A stretch of DNA of 64,000 nucleotides from Anaerolineales bacterium UBA2181 (GTDB taxonomy: Bacteria > Chloroflexota > Anaerolineae > Promineifilales > UBA4811): contig DCVT01000055.1 of NCBI GenBank assembly GCA_002328075.1, positions 1 to 64,000 on the forward strand, in the 5' to 3' direction. This document shows positions 7,587-16,344 of this stretch, one piece after another. Each line of letters starts with the position of its first letter. Position 1 is the first letter of the stretch. Under the pieces are notes generated by a model that did no database searches, was not told the origin of the DNA, and worked only from the letters and a program-made list of their open reading frames with translations. The translations under genes and the position numbers were made by a program.

Positions 7587-8559
7587 AACTCGCCTGCCTC
7601 CGCGATGCCAGCCTAACCCCTCTCGCCCCGAGCTGGCGAACCAGCGCCCGGCGGATACTTGCCCAGGCCTGGACAAACCCGCCGGGGAGAAAGAGGACTA
7701 CCAGGATGAACAAGGTGCCAAACACCGTCAGGTGGATCTCGACCAGTCTCAGCGCCAGCAACTCCTTGGCGACGACAAAGAACAGAGCCCCGATGATGGG
7801 GCCGATGATGGTGCCCGTTCCGCCGATGTACGCCATCATCAACGCGTCAAAAGTCCACACCGGGCTAAAGAGAAACTGGGGATAGTAGCCAACGTGGTAA
7901 AACGCAAAAGCGCCGCCGGTCAGGCCAGCCAGGAAGGCGCTGACCACCAGTGCTAACAGCTTGTGCCGAAACGCGCTGACGCCCAACGATTCGGCCGCTT
8001 CTTCCTCTTCTCGTACCGCCATCATCCCCAACCCAAGCCTCGAATTGACCAGGACGTAGGCCGTCCCCACGGTGAGGACTGCCAACCCGACAAAGAGATA
8101 GTAGCGGGGCAGCAACTGATAGGACACGAGCTGCTGAACGGGTAGGGAGGTGATCATGGGGAACATGTCTCCAACGGTCACGTTCAGCACCTGACCCAGC
8201 GCCAAGGTGCCGATGGCAAAGTACACCCCTTTCAGCTTAAAGGCGGGCGTACCGATGATCAGGGCCAGCGTCGTGGCCGCACCCGCTCCCGCCAGCAGGC
8301 TGGGAAATAGCGACCATCCGGCCGATAGCCAGAGAAGACGGGTCGTAAGCCCGCCCAACCCGAAAAAGGCGGCGTGGCCCAGGTTGGTCTGCCCGGTATA
8401 GCCCCCCAGGATATTCCAACTCGAGGCCAGGGCAACGTAGAGCAGGACCAAGACCGCCATGTTGATGATGCTGTCTCTGCTGACCACCGCCGGAAGGGCT
8501 GCCAGCAGGGCCAGAACCGCGATGATCAGAACCAGGGTGATGATCCGTTTTCCGGTCAC
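7585..8559 (-). CDS. livM: Branched-chain amino acid-type ABC permease (LivM-like)
   Basis: 324-aa integral membrane permease with about 8-9 hydrophobic segments and the family loop GGLTTRLLWLS...LGVSAFRHKLLALVVSAFLAG, which contacts the ATPase. The typical LivM stretch YIGGTGTIIGPIIGA is near residue 255. It lies 4 nt after the LivH-like gene. It pairs with LivH to form the channel and works with the LivG/LivF ATPases and the binding lipoprotein encoded next. Substrate not determined. Confidence 0.92.
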   Translation of the reverse strand: MTGKRIITLVLIIAVLALLAALPAVVSRDSIINMAVLVLLYVALASSWNILGGYTGQTNLGHAAFFGLGGLTTRLLWLSAGWSLFPSLLAGAGAATTLALIIGTPAFKLKGVYFAIGTLALGQVLNVTVGDMFPMITSLPVQQLVSYQLLPRYYLFVGLAVLTVGTAYVLVNSRLGLGMMAVREEEEAAESLGVSAFRHKLLALVVSAFLAGLTGGAFAFYHVGYYPQFLFSPVWTFDALMMAYIGGTGTIIGPIIGALFFVVAKELLALRLVEIHLTVFGTLFILVVLFLPGGFVQAWASIRRALVRQLGARGVRLASRRQAS

Positions 8560-8563
8560 GTGG

Positions 8564-9445
8564 CTACCCTTCCTTTGAACCGAACAGGCCCTGCGGCCGG
8601 AAAACCAGAACCACGAGGAAGATCAGGAGGGCGACGATCTCGCGGTACGTGCCCCCTATCCAGTAGGAAGTGAGTGACTGGGTTACCCCCAAGACCAGGC
8701 CGCCGACAAAGGTGCCCACGATGCTGCCCAGGCCTCCCAGGACCATCACAATCAGGGCAATCAACGTCCATTCCAGCCCCATGGCCGGCTCGATCGAGTA
8801 GCCGACGCTCACCAGTGCTCCGGCAATCCCCGCGACGGCTGCTCCCACCACAAACGACAGCAGGTACACCCGGTGGATATCAATGCCCATCAAGGTGGCA
8901 GCTTCCCAGTCCTGAACTGTGGCCCGGATCGCTTTTCCGGTGTAGGTCCTGTGGAGAAAGAGGTCGAGGAGAAGGAGGGTGACCACGGCAATGGCCAGGC
9001 TGGCCAATCGGACGACGGGAAAGCGCACCCCAAAGAGCGTGAGGGCTTGTCCTGAATAGGCGGTGGTAATGCCCCGATCATCGGCGCTCCACAGACGGAG
9101 CGCCATGTTCTGAAAGACCAGCGATAGCCCAAAGCCTACCAGGAGGGTGTTCTTGATCTTGTTCTCCTCGGTCAGCTTGACCATGCGGGCAAAGAGCAGT
9201 TTGTAGAGGACCAGCCCGATCAAGACCAGGCAGACGACCACCAGGGGCAGCGAGAGAAAAGGATCCACGCCCCACAGGGTAAAGATCCAGAAACCGGCAT
9301 AGCCGCCGAGCATCAGCAACTCGCCGTGGGCGACGTTTAGGAATTTGGTGACCCCAAACACCAACGACAGGCCCACCGCTGCCAATCCGTACAGCCCTCC
9401 CACCATGATCCCAAACACCAGGTTCTGAGCTATGGGTCCAAGCAT
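8564..9445 (-). CDS. livH: Branched-chain amino acid-type ABC permease (LivH-like)
   Basis: 293-aa permease with the LivH start GLYGLAAVGLSLVFGVTKFL and the C-terminal loop VMVLGGLGSIVGTFVGG, both typical of the family. ATG 9445 is used because GCGAGG precedes it. The longer frame to 9496 would overlap the upstream ATPase gene by 38 bp. Second gene pair of the transporter block; forms the heterodimeric channel with LivM. Confidence 0.92.
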   Translation of the reverse strand: MLGPIAQNLVFGIMVGGLYGLAAVGLSLVFGVTKFLNVAHGELLMLGGYAGFWIFTLWGVDPFLSLPLVVVCLVLIGLVLYKLLFARMVKLTEENKIKNTLLVGFGLSLVFQNMALRLWSADDRGITTAYSGQALTLFGVRFPVVRLASLAIAVVTLLLLDLFLHRTYTGKAIRATVQDWEAATLMGIDIHRVYLLSFVVGAAVAGIAGALVSVGYSIEPAMGLEWTLIALIVMVLGGLGSIVGTFVGGLVLGVTQSLTSYWIGGTYREIVALLIFLVVLVFRPQGLFGSKEG

Positions 9446-9458
9446 AGAAACCTCGCTC

Positions 9459-10166
9459 TCAACTGCTTCCCAGGTACGCGCTTCGCACCGACTCAAAGGA
9501 CAGGAGCGCCTCGCCGCTGCCCTGGCCCACGATCCGGCCGTTTTCGATCACATAGGCTCGCTGCGTCAGTTCCAAAGCCGCCCGAACGTTCTGCTCCACC
9601 AGCAGGATAGTCACACCCTGCCGGTTGATCTCGGTGATCATCTGAAATATCTGCTCCACCAGCAGGGGTGCCAGGCCGAACGAGGGTTCATCCAGCAGCA
9701 AGAGACCCGGTTTGGACATCAACGCTCGGCCGATGGCCAACATCTGCCGCTCGCCGCCGCTCAGAGTGCCCGCCCGCTGCCTCTGCCTCTCTTCCAACCG
9801 GGAAAAGATGCCAAACACCCACTGCAGGCTCTGATCCTTGACCTTCCTGGCGTTGCTGCCAAAGGCGCCCAGTTCCAGGTTCTCCAGCACCGTGAGGCCG
9901 GTAAAGATCCGGCCCCCCTCTGGGACCTGGGAGATGCCCAACTCGACGATCCGGTGTGCGGGTTCCTTGGCCAGCGAGCGGCCCCGGAGGAGGACGCAAC
10001 CGGCCGACGGTTTGAGGAGTCCGCTGATGACTCTCAGTGTGGTGGTCTTGCCGGCCCCGTTGGGTCCGACCAGGGCAACGATCTCGCCCTCGTTGACCGC
10101 CAGCGAGATGCCCCACAGGGCCTGCAGGTCCTTGTAGCCGGCGTCGATTTCTTCTACAGTAAGCAT
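9459..10166 (-). CDS. livF: ABC transporter ATP-binding protein (LivF-like)
   Basis: 235-aa nucleotide-binding subunit. Walker A GPNGAGKTTT (near residue 36), signature LSGGERQMLAIGRAL (near 136) and Walker B LLLLDEPSFGL are all canonical. Its start overlaps the end of the LivG-like gene by 13 bp, giving translational coupling. It pairs with LivG to power the LivHM channel. Confidence 0.94.
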   Translation of the reverse strand: MLTVEEIDAGYKDLQALWGISLAVNEGEIVALVGPNGAGKTTTLRVISGLLKPSAGCVLLRGRSLAKEPAHRIVELGISQVPEGGRIFTGLTVLENLELGAFGSNARKVKDQSLQWVFGIFSRLEERQRQRAGTLSGGERQMLAIGRALMSKPGLLLLDEPSFGLAPLLVEQIFQMITEINRQGVTILLVEQNVRAALELTQRAYVIENGRIVGQGSGEALLSFESVRSAYLGSS

Positions 10167-10888
10167 GGCGCCTTCCCCAAATAGACTTCAATGACGTGTG
10201 GGTCAAAGCAGATTTCACCGGGAGGGCCATCGGCTATCTTTTCGCCCATGTTCAACACGATGATGCGGTCAGAGAGTCCCAGAATCGCCTTGACAATGTG
10301 CTCCACGACGATCATGGTGATCCCCGAATCCCGAATCCGCCGGATCAACGCCATCGCATCCTCAGCCTCCGCGGCGTTCAGGCCGGCCATCAGCTCGTCC
10401 AACAGGAGTAGCTGGGGCCTGGAGGCCAGGGCGCGGGCCAACTCGAGCTTTTTGCGTTGCATCAGGGTCAGGTCTTTGGCCATGAAGCCCGCCTTGTCCA
10501 GGAGCCCGACCTGTTCCAGGCTCTCTTTCGCCTCCTCGGCCGCCGCCCTCAAGTTTCTGGCCGGTTGCTGGCCGTATGCTCGGCCAACCATCACGTTCTG
10601 CAGGGCAGTAAAGTCCAGGAAGGTCTTGGTCAACTGGAATGTCCTGGCGATCCCCTTTTGGCAAGCCCGGTGGCGCGCAATCCCCGTCACGTTGTGCCCG
10701 CGAAACGTGATGGTGCCGGCGTCGGGTCGCAGAAACCCGGTCAACAGGTTCAGCGTAGTCGTCTTGCCCGAACCGTTCGGACCGATCAGCCCGAGGATCG
10801 CGCCCTCCTCTATTTCAAAGTCCAGGTCGTGGATCGCCATCAAACCACCGAAGGACTTTGCCAGGCCTCTGACTTGAAGAAACTGCAT
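10154..10888 (-). CDS. livG: ABC transporter ATP-binding protein (LivG-like)
   Basis: 244-aa ATPase, first gene of the transporter block. Walker A GPNGSGKTTT is canonical. The signature reads LTLMQRKKLELARAL, lacking the usual glycine pair, and Walker B reads LLLLDELMAGL. This variant resembles a LivG subfamily with LTLG-D-RKRLELARAL, so it is probably functional with one non-standard ATP site. A gap of 283 nt separates it from the oxidoreductase gene upstream; transcription may continue through or restart there. Confidence 0.9.
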   Translation of the reverse strand: MQFLQVRGLAKSFGGLMAIHDLDFEIEEGAILGLIGPNGSGKTTTLNLLTGFLRPDAGTITFRGHNVTGIARHRACQKGIARTFQLTKTFLDFTALQNVMVGRAYGQQPARNLRAAAEEAKESLEQVGLLDKAGFMAKDLTLMQRKKLELARALASRPQLLLLDELMAGLNAAEAEDAMALIRRIRDSGITMIVVEHIVKAILGLSDRIIVLNMGEKIADGPPGEICFDPHVIEVYLGKAPCLL

Positions 10889-11114
10889 CTTTCTCCTTCC
10901 CTTTCAGCGACCATTCAGCCCGGGTCAAGCCTGCGGCCGCCCGGCAGGTTAGGTGCCCATTACGGGCGGGAAAAGCGCCATCGGCAGTCAGGCGGAACGG
11001 TGTTCATCGGTTGCCCGACCCCGTCGCCGCCCGTCAGCCCGACCGCCTGCGGGCTTCACCCTACCTTTCTGTTAACGTTGTGCCCCTCAGCCGCCCGCTG
11101 CAGCCAGGTGCCCG

Positions 11115-11133
11115 GCCGGGCGGCGCGCCCGGC
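11115..11133 (-). terminator. GC-rich hairpin after the AOR-family gene
   Basis: A 7-bp stem GCCGGGC/GCCCGGC with a 5-nt loop, 38 nt beyond the stop codon of the oxidoreductase gene and without a U-run. The rest of the gap 10889-11171 shows no gene and no clear promoter. Confidence 0.35.
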
Positions 11134-11171
11134 ATCAACGCGCTATCATCCTCGGCTCTCTACCGAGTCAC

Positions 11172-12884
11172 CTACAGACCCTCGAACACGGCATCCAGAT
11201 CCGAGTCGGGTACATCAAAGGTGGCACCGTGCGGTGCCAACGGTTCCTCGCGCATGTACTCGGGTATGCGATAGTCGGCGGCCGTGATGCCTGCCCGACG
11301 GTTGAACTCGAGTTCGGAACGCAACACGTTCCGGCTAAAGCGGTCCAGATCCTCGGTCGTCCAGCCCCAGCCATAGATGCCGTTGATCATGTCGAGCATC
11401 AGCTGGGGGTCGGAGATGACCGGGGGGCGGGCAAACAGGCACAGGCCCGTGCTGTCGAGCATCGCCGCGACGATCTGGAGCCTTGACGAAAGCTCCTTCT
11501 GACCTTTGATGCCTAGCGGATCGACCTCTTTGCGGGCGCCAAAGGCGTTGCCGGCAGTGTGGTCGGCGCCCATCGGCGAGGTGGCATAGGTTACCCCGTT
11601 CCCCTTGAGGCTGCGGGGATCGTAGCCCGGCATTGCCTGGCCGAGGGAAGCCGGCACCCGCCGTACGCCCAGGACCCTCCCGGCGGCGACCGCGCCGCTG
11701 CCAATGAGCCGGCCGACCACTGTGCCCTGGCCCACCTGCCGCAACAGACCGGCGATACCTTCGAAATCGCCAAACTGCGCTAAACCCGCCTCGATGGCGA
11801 CTCCCAGCGCCGCGCCGGTCTCGATGGTGTCCAGACCAAAGTCGTTGCACAAGGCATTGAGCCGGGCGACGGCATCCAGGTCGGCCAGGCCGAGGTTCGC
11901 GCCCAGCAGCGCGATGGTCTCGTACTGCAGCGTGCCGACGATGGGGTCGCCCGACTCGTCCACATACTGGTTGCGACAGGCGATGACGCAACCCGGCATG
12001 CAGCGTGTTCCAATCCGGCCGCCGCGGGCCAGAATGACCTCGCGCATCCGTTCGCCATACAGGTTGGCAGCTCCCTCAAAGGAGCCGGTGCCAAAGTTTC
12101 GGGTCGGAAGCGATCCCATCTCGTCCACCGCGGCGGTTATCGCCGCGGTCCCGTAGCGGTGCGTTCCGCCCTTGGGGCCGACCTTGGGGTCGTCCAGTAG
12201 GGCCTGGGCAAAGCGCCTGACGGCGGCCCGAAAGTTCTGGGGATCGGCGAATCGAGCCGGTTGTGAGTCCGTCGGATCAATCACCAGGGCTTTGAGCCCT
12301 TGGCTCCCCATCACAGCGCCCAACCCGCCGCGGGCTGCGCAATTGCTGCGTTGCTCGCCCTCGCCGGTGCAGACGATGCCGGCGCCGCCCAGCAAGAGTT
12401 CGCCTGCCTGGCCGATGCAGATCACGGTGCACTGGCGTCCGTACTGCGCCTGAAGCCGATCGGCCGTGGCACAGGTGCCCAGACCGCGCCAGGCCTCGGC
12501 CGGCAGGAGCTCGGCCCTGTCCTGGGTCACATGCAGGATTTGCAGCCCCCGACTAGCCGGCTGACCCTGAATGACGATGGCCTTGATGCCCAGCCTGCCC
12601 AGCGCATCGCCGGCCGTGCCGCCGGCGTTGGCCTCCTTGACGCCGCCGGTGAGTGGGCTTTTGGCGCCCACCGAGAGACGCCCGGCCGTCGTCACGCTGG
12701 CCCCGCCCAGCAGGCCGGGCGCAAAGATCAGCCGGTTATGTGGACCCAATGGGTCGCAACCGGGCGGGCACTCTTCCAGCAGCAGCCTGGAGGTGAGGGC
12801 TCGGCCGCCGAGACGGGAATACAGGTCGGGCGCCGGTTCCCACTGCACCCCGAGTCGGGTCATGTCCACGCGCAGGATTCTCAT
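11172..12884 (-). CDS. Aldehyde:ferredoxin oxidoreductase family protein
   Basis: 570-aa tungsto/molybdo-pterin [4Fe-4S] oxidoreductase of the AOR family. The N-terminal domain has LGGRALTSRLLLEE and LIFAPGLLGG (pterin contacts), then AKSPLTGGVKEAN. The cluster ligands appear as CMPGCVIAC near residue 300; the first spacing is C-x3-C where most members have C-x2-C. A fourth Cys lies in DSTGLCLF near 490. Likely activity is reversible oxidation of an aldehyde or a hydroxy compound to an acid with ferredoxin, in the cytoplasm. It is in the operon led by IclR, 11 nt after the creatininase-like gene. The pathway substrate is unknown. Confidence 0.9.
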   Translation of the reverse strand: MRILRVDMTRLGVQWEPAPDLYSRLGGRALTSRLLLEECPPGCDPLGPHNRLIFAPGLLGGASVTTAGRLSVGAKSPLTGGVKEANAGGTAGDALGRLGIKAIVIQGQPASRGLQILHVTQDRAELLPAEAWRGLGTCATADRLQAQYGRQCTVICIGQAGELLLGGAGIVCTGEGEQRSNCAARGGLGAVMGSQGLKALVIDPTDSQPARFADPQNFRAAVRRFAQALLDDPKVGPKGGTHRYGTAAITAAVDEMGSLPTRNFGTGSFEGAANLYGERMREVILARGGRIGTRCMPGCVIACRNQYVDESGDPIVGTLQYETIALLGANLGLADLDAVARLNALCNDFGLDTIETGAALGVAIEAGLAQFGDFEGIAGLLRQVGQGTVVGRLIGSGAVAAGRVLGVRRVPASLGQAMPGYDPRSLKGNGVTYATSPMGADHTAGNAFGARKEVDPLGIKGQKELSSRLQIVAAMLDSTGLCLFARPPVISDPQLMLDMINGIYGWGWTTEDLDRFSRNVLRSELEFNRRAGITAADYRIPEYMREEPLAPHGATFDVPDSDLDAVFEGL

Positions 12885-12895
12885 GTTTTTTCCCT

Positions 12896-13861
12896 CTAGG
12901 GCGGATAGGCAACGGTGTACAGGTGTTTGCCGCCGTTCAGCGGCCCCTTGAGCAGCGCGTCGATCTCTTGCGGGTCGCGCATGGTTGTCTTGTCAAGCGG
13001 AGGAAGCTGCCCGGCCGGGAAGCGGGCCATGATGTCGCCGATCAACCGGCACATGTAGTCCAGCAGAACCTCAAGACCGGGTTTGGCTTTCTCGGCGTCG
13101 GCCAGCGTCGGCCGGCCGATGACCCCTTCAGGATAGGTCAGCACTTCGATTCCACCCAACCCGACGTGCTCGTGGCCCTTGATGGGCGCATGGTACACCT
13201 CGCCCCCCTTGTCCACGTGGCCGGCCGGCAAGAACCCTTGCGGTTTGGTGTCCACCGCCAGTTCCATCTGCATGAACTCGGGAAACAGTGCCAGCGAGTA
13301 GGACGCCTCCACCTCGCAGGCGTGTTGGAACGGAGTCTCAAAGGGTCCACCATGCGCCTTGTCCTTGAGGTAGTCGTGGATCACGGTGGGCCAATGCAAG
13401 GAGATGAGAATGCACGGCACCTGGTACTTTTTGGCAAACTGGTGCAGCGCCAGCGGAATCACCTCTTCCTGGCCGTGGCCGTTGAGGAGGATCTGCTTGC
13501 GAAAACCCGTATTCCAGAAACCGGCGATGATGCCCCGCAGGTAAGCCAGGAATGCGTCTTCGGGAATCACCACCGTGCCGGGCATCCCCAGGTGGTTGTA
13601 GGGATGGGACCCGTACCATACCGGCTCGGCCACGGTGCAGCCGGTCTTGAGGGCCACCTGCTCGGCCATGCGGGTCACCAGGAACGTATCTTCTCCCAGG
13701 GGTTGCGCAGCGCCGTGGCACTCTGTGCTTCCCACCGGTATGATGATCAGATCGTTCTGCTCCAGCCGCGCGTGCAGCTGGGTCATGTTCATGGTCTGAA
13801 AGTACAGGCCATCCGGGCGCTCCATGCGACCACCTTCTGGCGGCAACTGCCATCCACTCAT
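12896..13861 (-). CDS. Creatininase-family hydrolase, similar to 3-dehydro-scyllo-inosose hydrolase (IolN)
   Basis: 321-aa metal hydrolase of the creatininase fold. Ligand motifs seen are VGSTECHG, GEDTFLV, LLNGHGQEE and HACEVEASYS. The whole-length pattern (YGSHPYNHLGMPGT, GFRKQILLNGHGQ, AGHVDKGG, and the ending LYTVAYPP) looks to me like the IolN group that opens the ring of dehydro-inososes in Thermotoga-type inositol catabolism. That assignment is from memory and should be treated as probable. The start is supported by GGGAGG 5 nt upstream. A cyclitol substrate would fit the MDR dehydrogenase encoded across the divergent promoter. Confidence 0.75.
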   Translation of the reverse strand: MSGWQLPPEGGRMERPDGLYFQTMNMTQLHARLEQNDLIIIPVGSTECHGAAQPLGEDTFLVTRMAEQVALKTGCTVAEPVWYGSHPYNHLGMPGTVVIPEDAFLAYLRGIIAGFWNTGFRKQILLNGHGQEEVIPLALHQFAKKYQVPCILISLHWPTVIHDYLKDKAHGGPFETPFQHACEVEASYSLALFPEFMQMELAVDTKPQGFLPAGHVDKGGEVYHAPIKGHEHVGLGGIEVLTYPEGVIGRPTLADAEKAKPGLEVLLDYMCRLIGDIMARFPAGQLPPLDKTTMRDPQEIDALLKGPLNGGKHLYTVAYPP

Positions 13862-13906
13862 GTCATCCTCCCTGGTTCATCGCGGGTCGTTCTCGGGTTG
13901 GGCCGG

Positions 13907-14821
13907 TCAGGCAACTGGGAGATGCAGGTCACTCGATCCCTGCGGTGACTGTCGGGCCTCGGGGTAATACCGGCTGACCATCTCGACCACAATGGAGGCT
14001 TGGTCCGCCATCTTTCTCCCGTCGGCGGCCGACGTGATCTGACCATGGGAGCTTACCACCGAGTTGCCCGTCTTGAGGTGGACCGGTGCCGCGACCCGGA
14101 CGATCTCCGGCGCTTCATAGACCCGGATAAAGCCGCCGGACGCGGGCGGGTTGTCGGTGTGGATGTCCAGCGGGACGCTGACCGCCGCGCGCAAAGCGGC
14201 CATCATCGGGATCTGCAGGTCACGCACCGGGTTGATACTGTCGGCCCCCAGGCTTTCCAGCAGCTTGAACGAGCACGGGTTGCAGTGGCCCAGGTGTGCC
14301 GAGGTCTTGAAGATGATATCCTTCGGCAGTGCGCCGTCCTTGCGCATCTGACCCACCAGCCACAGCATCCCCTCATCGTAGAGCAGAAACCCACGGCATC
14401 CCAGATCGTAGCCGCGTTTAATGTCCTCAACTCCGCGCAGAACCTGCTCCATGCCGCGCAGCCGATAGCTGATGCGGACTCCCTGAGGCGAAAGGACAGT
14501 GGCACCGGTGTCGTAGGTGGCGCGCGGGCCGATCGACAGCATCAACTCGGCGCCGTACTGAGCGCACAGGCGGCAGCACTCGATGATCTCTGCCCGCGTG
14601 TGGCGGAACATGCCATAGGTCTCGGTCACCCGGTTGATGACGATGCCGTTGCGCGTGGCGGTGTCCAACAGGGCTCCTACCGCCTCGGCCGAATTCACGG
14701 TGGGTACCTCGATCCGGTAGCCGCCGCCATCGGCAAAGCGTGCGGTCGAGGTCGGCATATCAAAGAGGTCGCCCGGCGGCAATCCCAGCGTTTTGAGGTA
14801 TTCACGGGTGCTTTCAAACAT
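13907..14821 (-). CDS. U32-peptidase-like TIM-barrel protein of unknown function
   Basis: 304 aa, with alternating strand/helix pattern and stretches such as YGAELMLSIGPRATY, CRGFLLYDEGMLWL, FKTSAHLGHCNPCSF and VPLDIHTDNPP, which recall U32-family/TIM-barrel proteins. A Cys-rich CRLCAQYG and HCNPC could bind metal or FeS. No activity can be assigned. A clear AGGAG site precedes the ATG. It sits between the cupin and creatininase-like genes in the IclR-led operon, so a role in the same catabolic route is likely. Confidence 0.6.
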   Translation of the reverse strand: MFESTREYLKTLGLPPGDLFDMPTSTARFADGGGYRIEVPTVNSAEAVGALLDTATRNGIVINRVTETYGMFRHTRAEIIECCRLCAQYGAELMLSIGPRATYDTGATVLSPQGVRISYRLRGMEQVLRGVEDIKRGYDLGCRGFLLYDEGMLWLVGQMRKDGALPKDIIFKTSAHLGHCNPCSFKLLESLGADSINPVRDLQIPMMAALRAAVSVPLDIHTDNPPASGGFIRVYEAPEIVRVAAPVHLKTGNSVVSSHGQITSAADGRKMADQASIVVEMVSRYYPEARQSPQGSSDLHLPVA

Positions 14822-14876
14822 GGTCGTTTTCTCCTAGATACAGATGGAATGGATAGAATGGATGCCCTGTTTAAGG

Positions 14877-15242
14877 TTACTGGCTGCAGTGCGCCGGCAG
14901 CGGCGGCGAATACACCCAGACAAGCTTGAGCGGCTCATCGCCGATGTTCTCTATGCGGTGCATTTTCCCGATCGGTGAGTAAAAGGCGGTCTCTGGACCG
15001 ATTTCCCACTCTCCCTCGCCCTCGATGACGATCCGGGCACGGCCGCTGATGAGAAAGAGGACCTCCTCAGACTCTTCGTGCATGTGGTCGGGGATCATGC
15101 TGCCCACTTCGGTGATGTTCATGCCCATGGACACGCGGGCGACCCCGCCATACTTGGGCGCCAACAGGAGTTTGGAGACCCGCGCCGGAACCCGGAATTC
15201 CCCCGGCACATCGGCGGCTCGCACAAACGGTAGATTATTCAT
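14877..15242 (-). CDS. Small cupin-domain protein
   Basis: 121-aa single-domain cupin. Motif 1 DHMHEESEEVLFLISG and motif 2 GKMHRIENIGDEP supply the usual His/His/Glu/His metal site. The start at 15242 is chosen because GAGAGGT precedes it. Its first codons overlap the end of the IclR gene by 8 bp, so it is translationally coupled to the regulator. Possible roles are isomerase, dioxygenase or sugar-acid binding; not decidable. Confidence 0.85.
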   Translation of the reverse strand: MNNLPFVRAADVPGEFRVPARVSKLLLAPKYGGVARVSMGMNITEVGSMIPDHMHEESEEVLFLISGRARIVIEGEGEWEIGPETAFYSPIGKMHRIENIGDEPLKLVWVYSPPLPAHCSQ

Positions 15243-16065
15243 AATGACCTCTCTGCTCGATACGCCCGGCTGCGCCGGGAATGGTCGTTTTCGACACGAT
15301 GACGGACAGGGCCGAAAGACTGACCTCGCGCGCCATGGCATCGGTGGTCGCCAGAATCAGCTCCCCCAATCTGAGCATCCGTTCGCGGGGGAGTCGGAAG
15401 GACGGTCCGGCAACGGCAATGACTGCTACCGGCCGCCCGTCGCCGCTCAGGATGGGCGCAGCAACGGCGTTGATATCGCGTTCGTATTCCTGCTCCGAGA
15501 TGGCAAACCCCCGCTGGCGGGCAGTCTGCAGGTCCGCATGGAGTTCGGCGCGGGAACAGCGGGTATGTTCCGTGTACCGGATGATCTCCTCGCCGAGTAT
15601 GGCGTTCACCTCCTCATCGGGCAGAAAGGCGAGGAAGGCTTTGCCGGATGCGGTGCAACAGGCAGGCAACCGCTGTCCGACCGCGGCCGCCAGCTTGACC
15701 CGCTGGTGACTCTCGATGACCTGAAGGTAGGTGACGTGAGCACCCTCCAACACGGCCAAGTCCACCGTCTCTTCGCACTCGGCCGACAGGCGTTCCAGGT
15801 AGGGTTGCGACCACCGCAACAGATCAACCTCCTGCAACACGAGCAAAGACAACTCAACCAACCGCAGGCCCAGGCGATACAGGCCGGTGGACTCGTCCCG
15901 CTGGACAAAGTGCTTTCGCTCCAGCGTGGCCAGATGCCGGTGGGCCGTGCTCTTGGGCACGCCGACCTGTTGCGCGATCTGAGTGAGGGATAAGACCGGT
16001 TCCTCGTGGCTAAAGCACAAGAGGATATCGAGGGCCCGATCGACGGCACGTGTGGGTTCGGACAT
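15235..16065 (-). CDS. IclR-family transcriptional regulator (copy 1)
   Basis: 276 aa. N-terminal winged helix with LSLTQIAQQVGVPKSTAHRHL (about residues 24-44), then the IclR effector domain with VKLAAAVGQRLPACCTASGKAFLAF and YERDINAVAAPI, the canonical ligand-pocket motifs. It is the first gene of a long minus-strand operon and is divergent from the dehydrogenase pair, so it probably controls both sides in response to a pathway metabolite. It is more than 50% identical by eye to the second IclR at 26711-27508. Confidence 0.93.
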   Translation of the reverse strand: MSEPTRAVDRALDILLCFSHEEPVLSLTQIAQQVGVPKSTAHRHLATLERKHFVQRDESTGLYRLGLRLVELSLLVLQEVDLLRWSQPYLERLSAECEETVDLAVLEGAHVTYLQVIESHQRVKLAAAVGQRLPACCTASGKAFLAFLPDEEVNAILGEEIIRYTEHTRCSRAELHADLQTARQRGFAISEQEYERDINAVAAPILSGDGRPVAVIAVAGPSFRLPRERMLRLGELILATTDAMAREVSLSALSVIVSKTTIPGAAGRIEQRGHYE

Positions 16066-16134
16066 CTTGCGCTCCGTGTTTCGTCCTGGCGTAAAGCAGT
16101 GGTTCCACGCGATAGAAATCGGTTTTGCAGAGTA

Positions 16135-16163
16135 ATAATATCATAGGTTTCGGCTGGTGTCAA
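16135..16163 (-). promoter_or_regulatory. Promoter of the IclR-led operon
   Basis: On the minus strand TTGACA (16158-16163), a 17-bp spacer and TATTAT (16135-16140): close to a perfect sigma-70-type promoter, about 70 nt before the IclR start codon. Confidence 0.8.
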
Positions 16164-16214
16164 TCGTTTTCACTCCGTGGAACTGACATTCGCAACTGCG
16201 GGCTGCAGCCCACC

Positions 16215-16243
16215 TTGACGAAAACCGGCGAGGATGCTATTCT
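16215..16243 (+). promoter_or_regulatory. Promoter of the dehydrogenase operon
   Basis: TTGACG (16215-16220), 17-bp spacer, TATTCT (16238-16243). It supports the start of the dehydrogenase at 16345, not at upstream codons. The 51 bp between this -35 and the divergent one probably hold the IclR operator, but I see no clean palindrome. Confidence 0.7.
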
Positions 16244-16344
16244 ATAGCTCGAAACTGGTTTTCACTTGGCAGGACATTTGCGGTGGCTGTATTAACGACT
16301 TGGCCGTTCGCCTTACCCGGGTCGGAAAAGAGGACGATCAGCAG

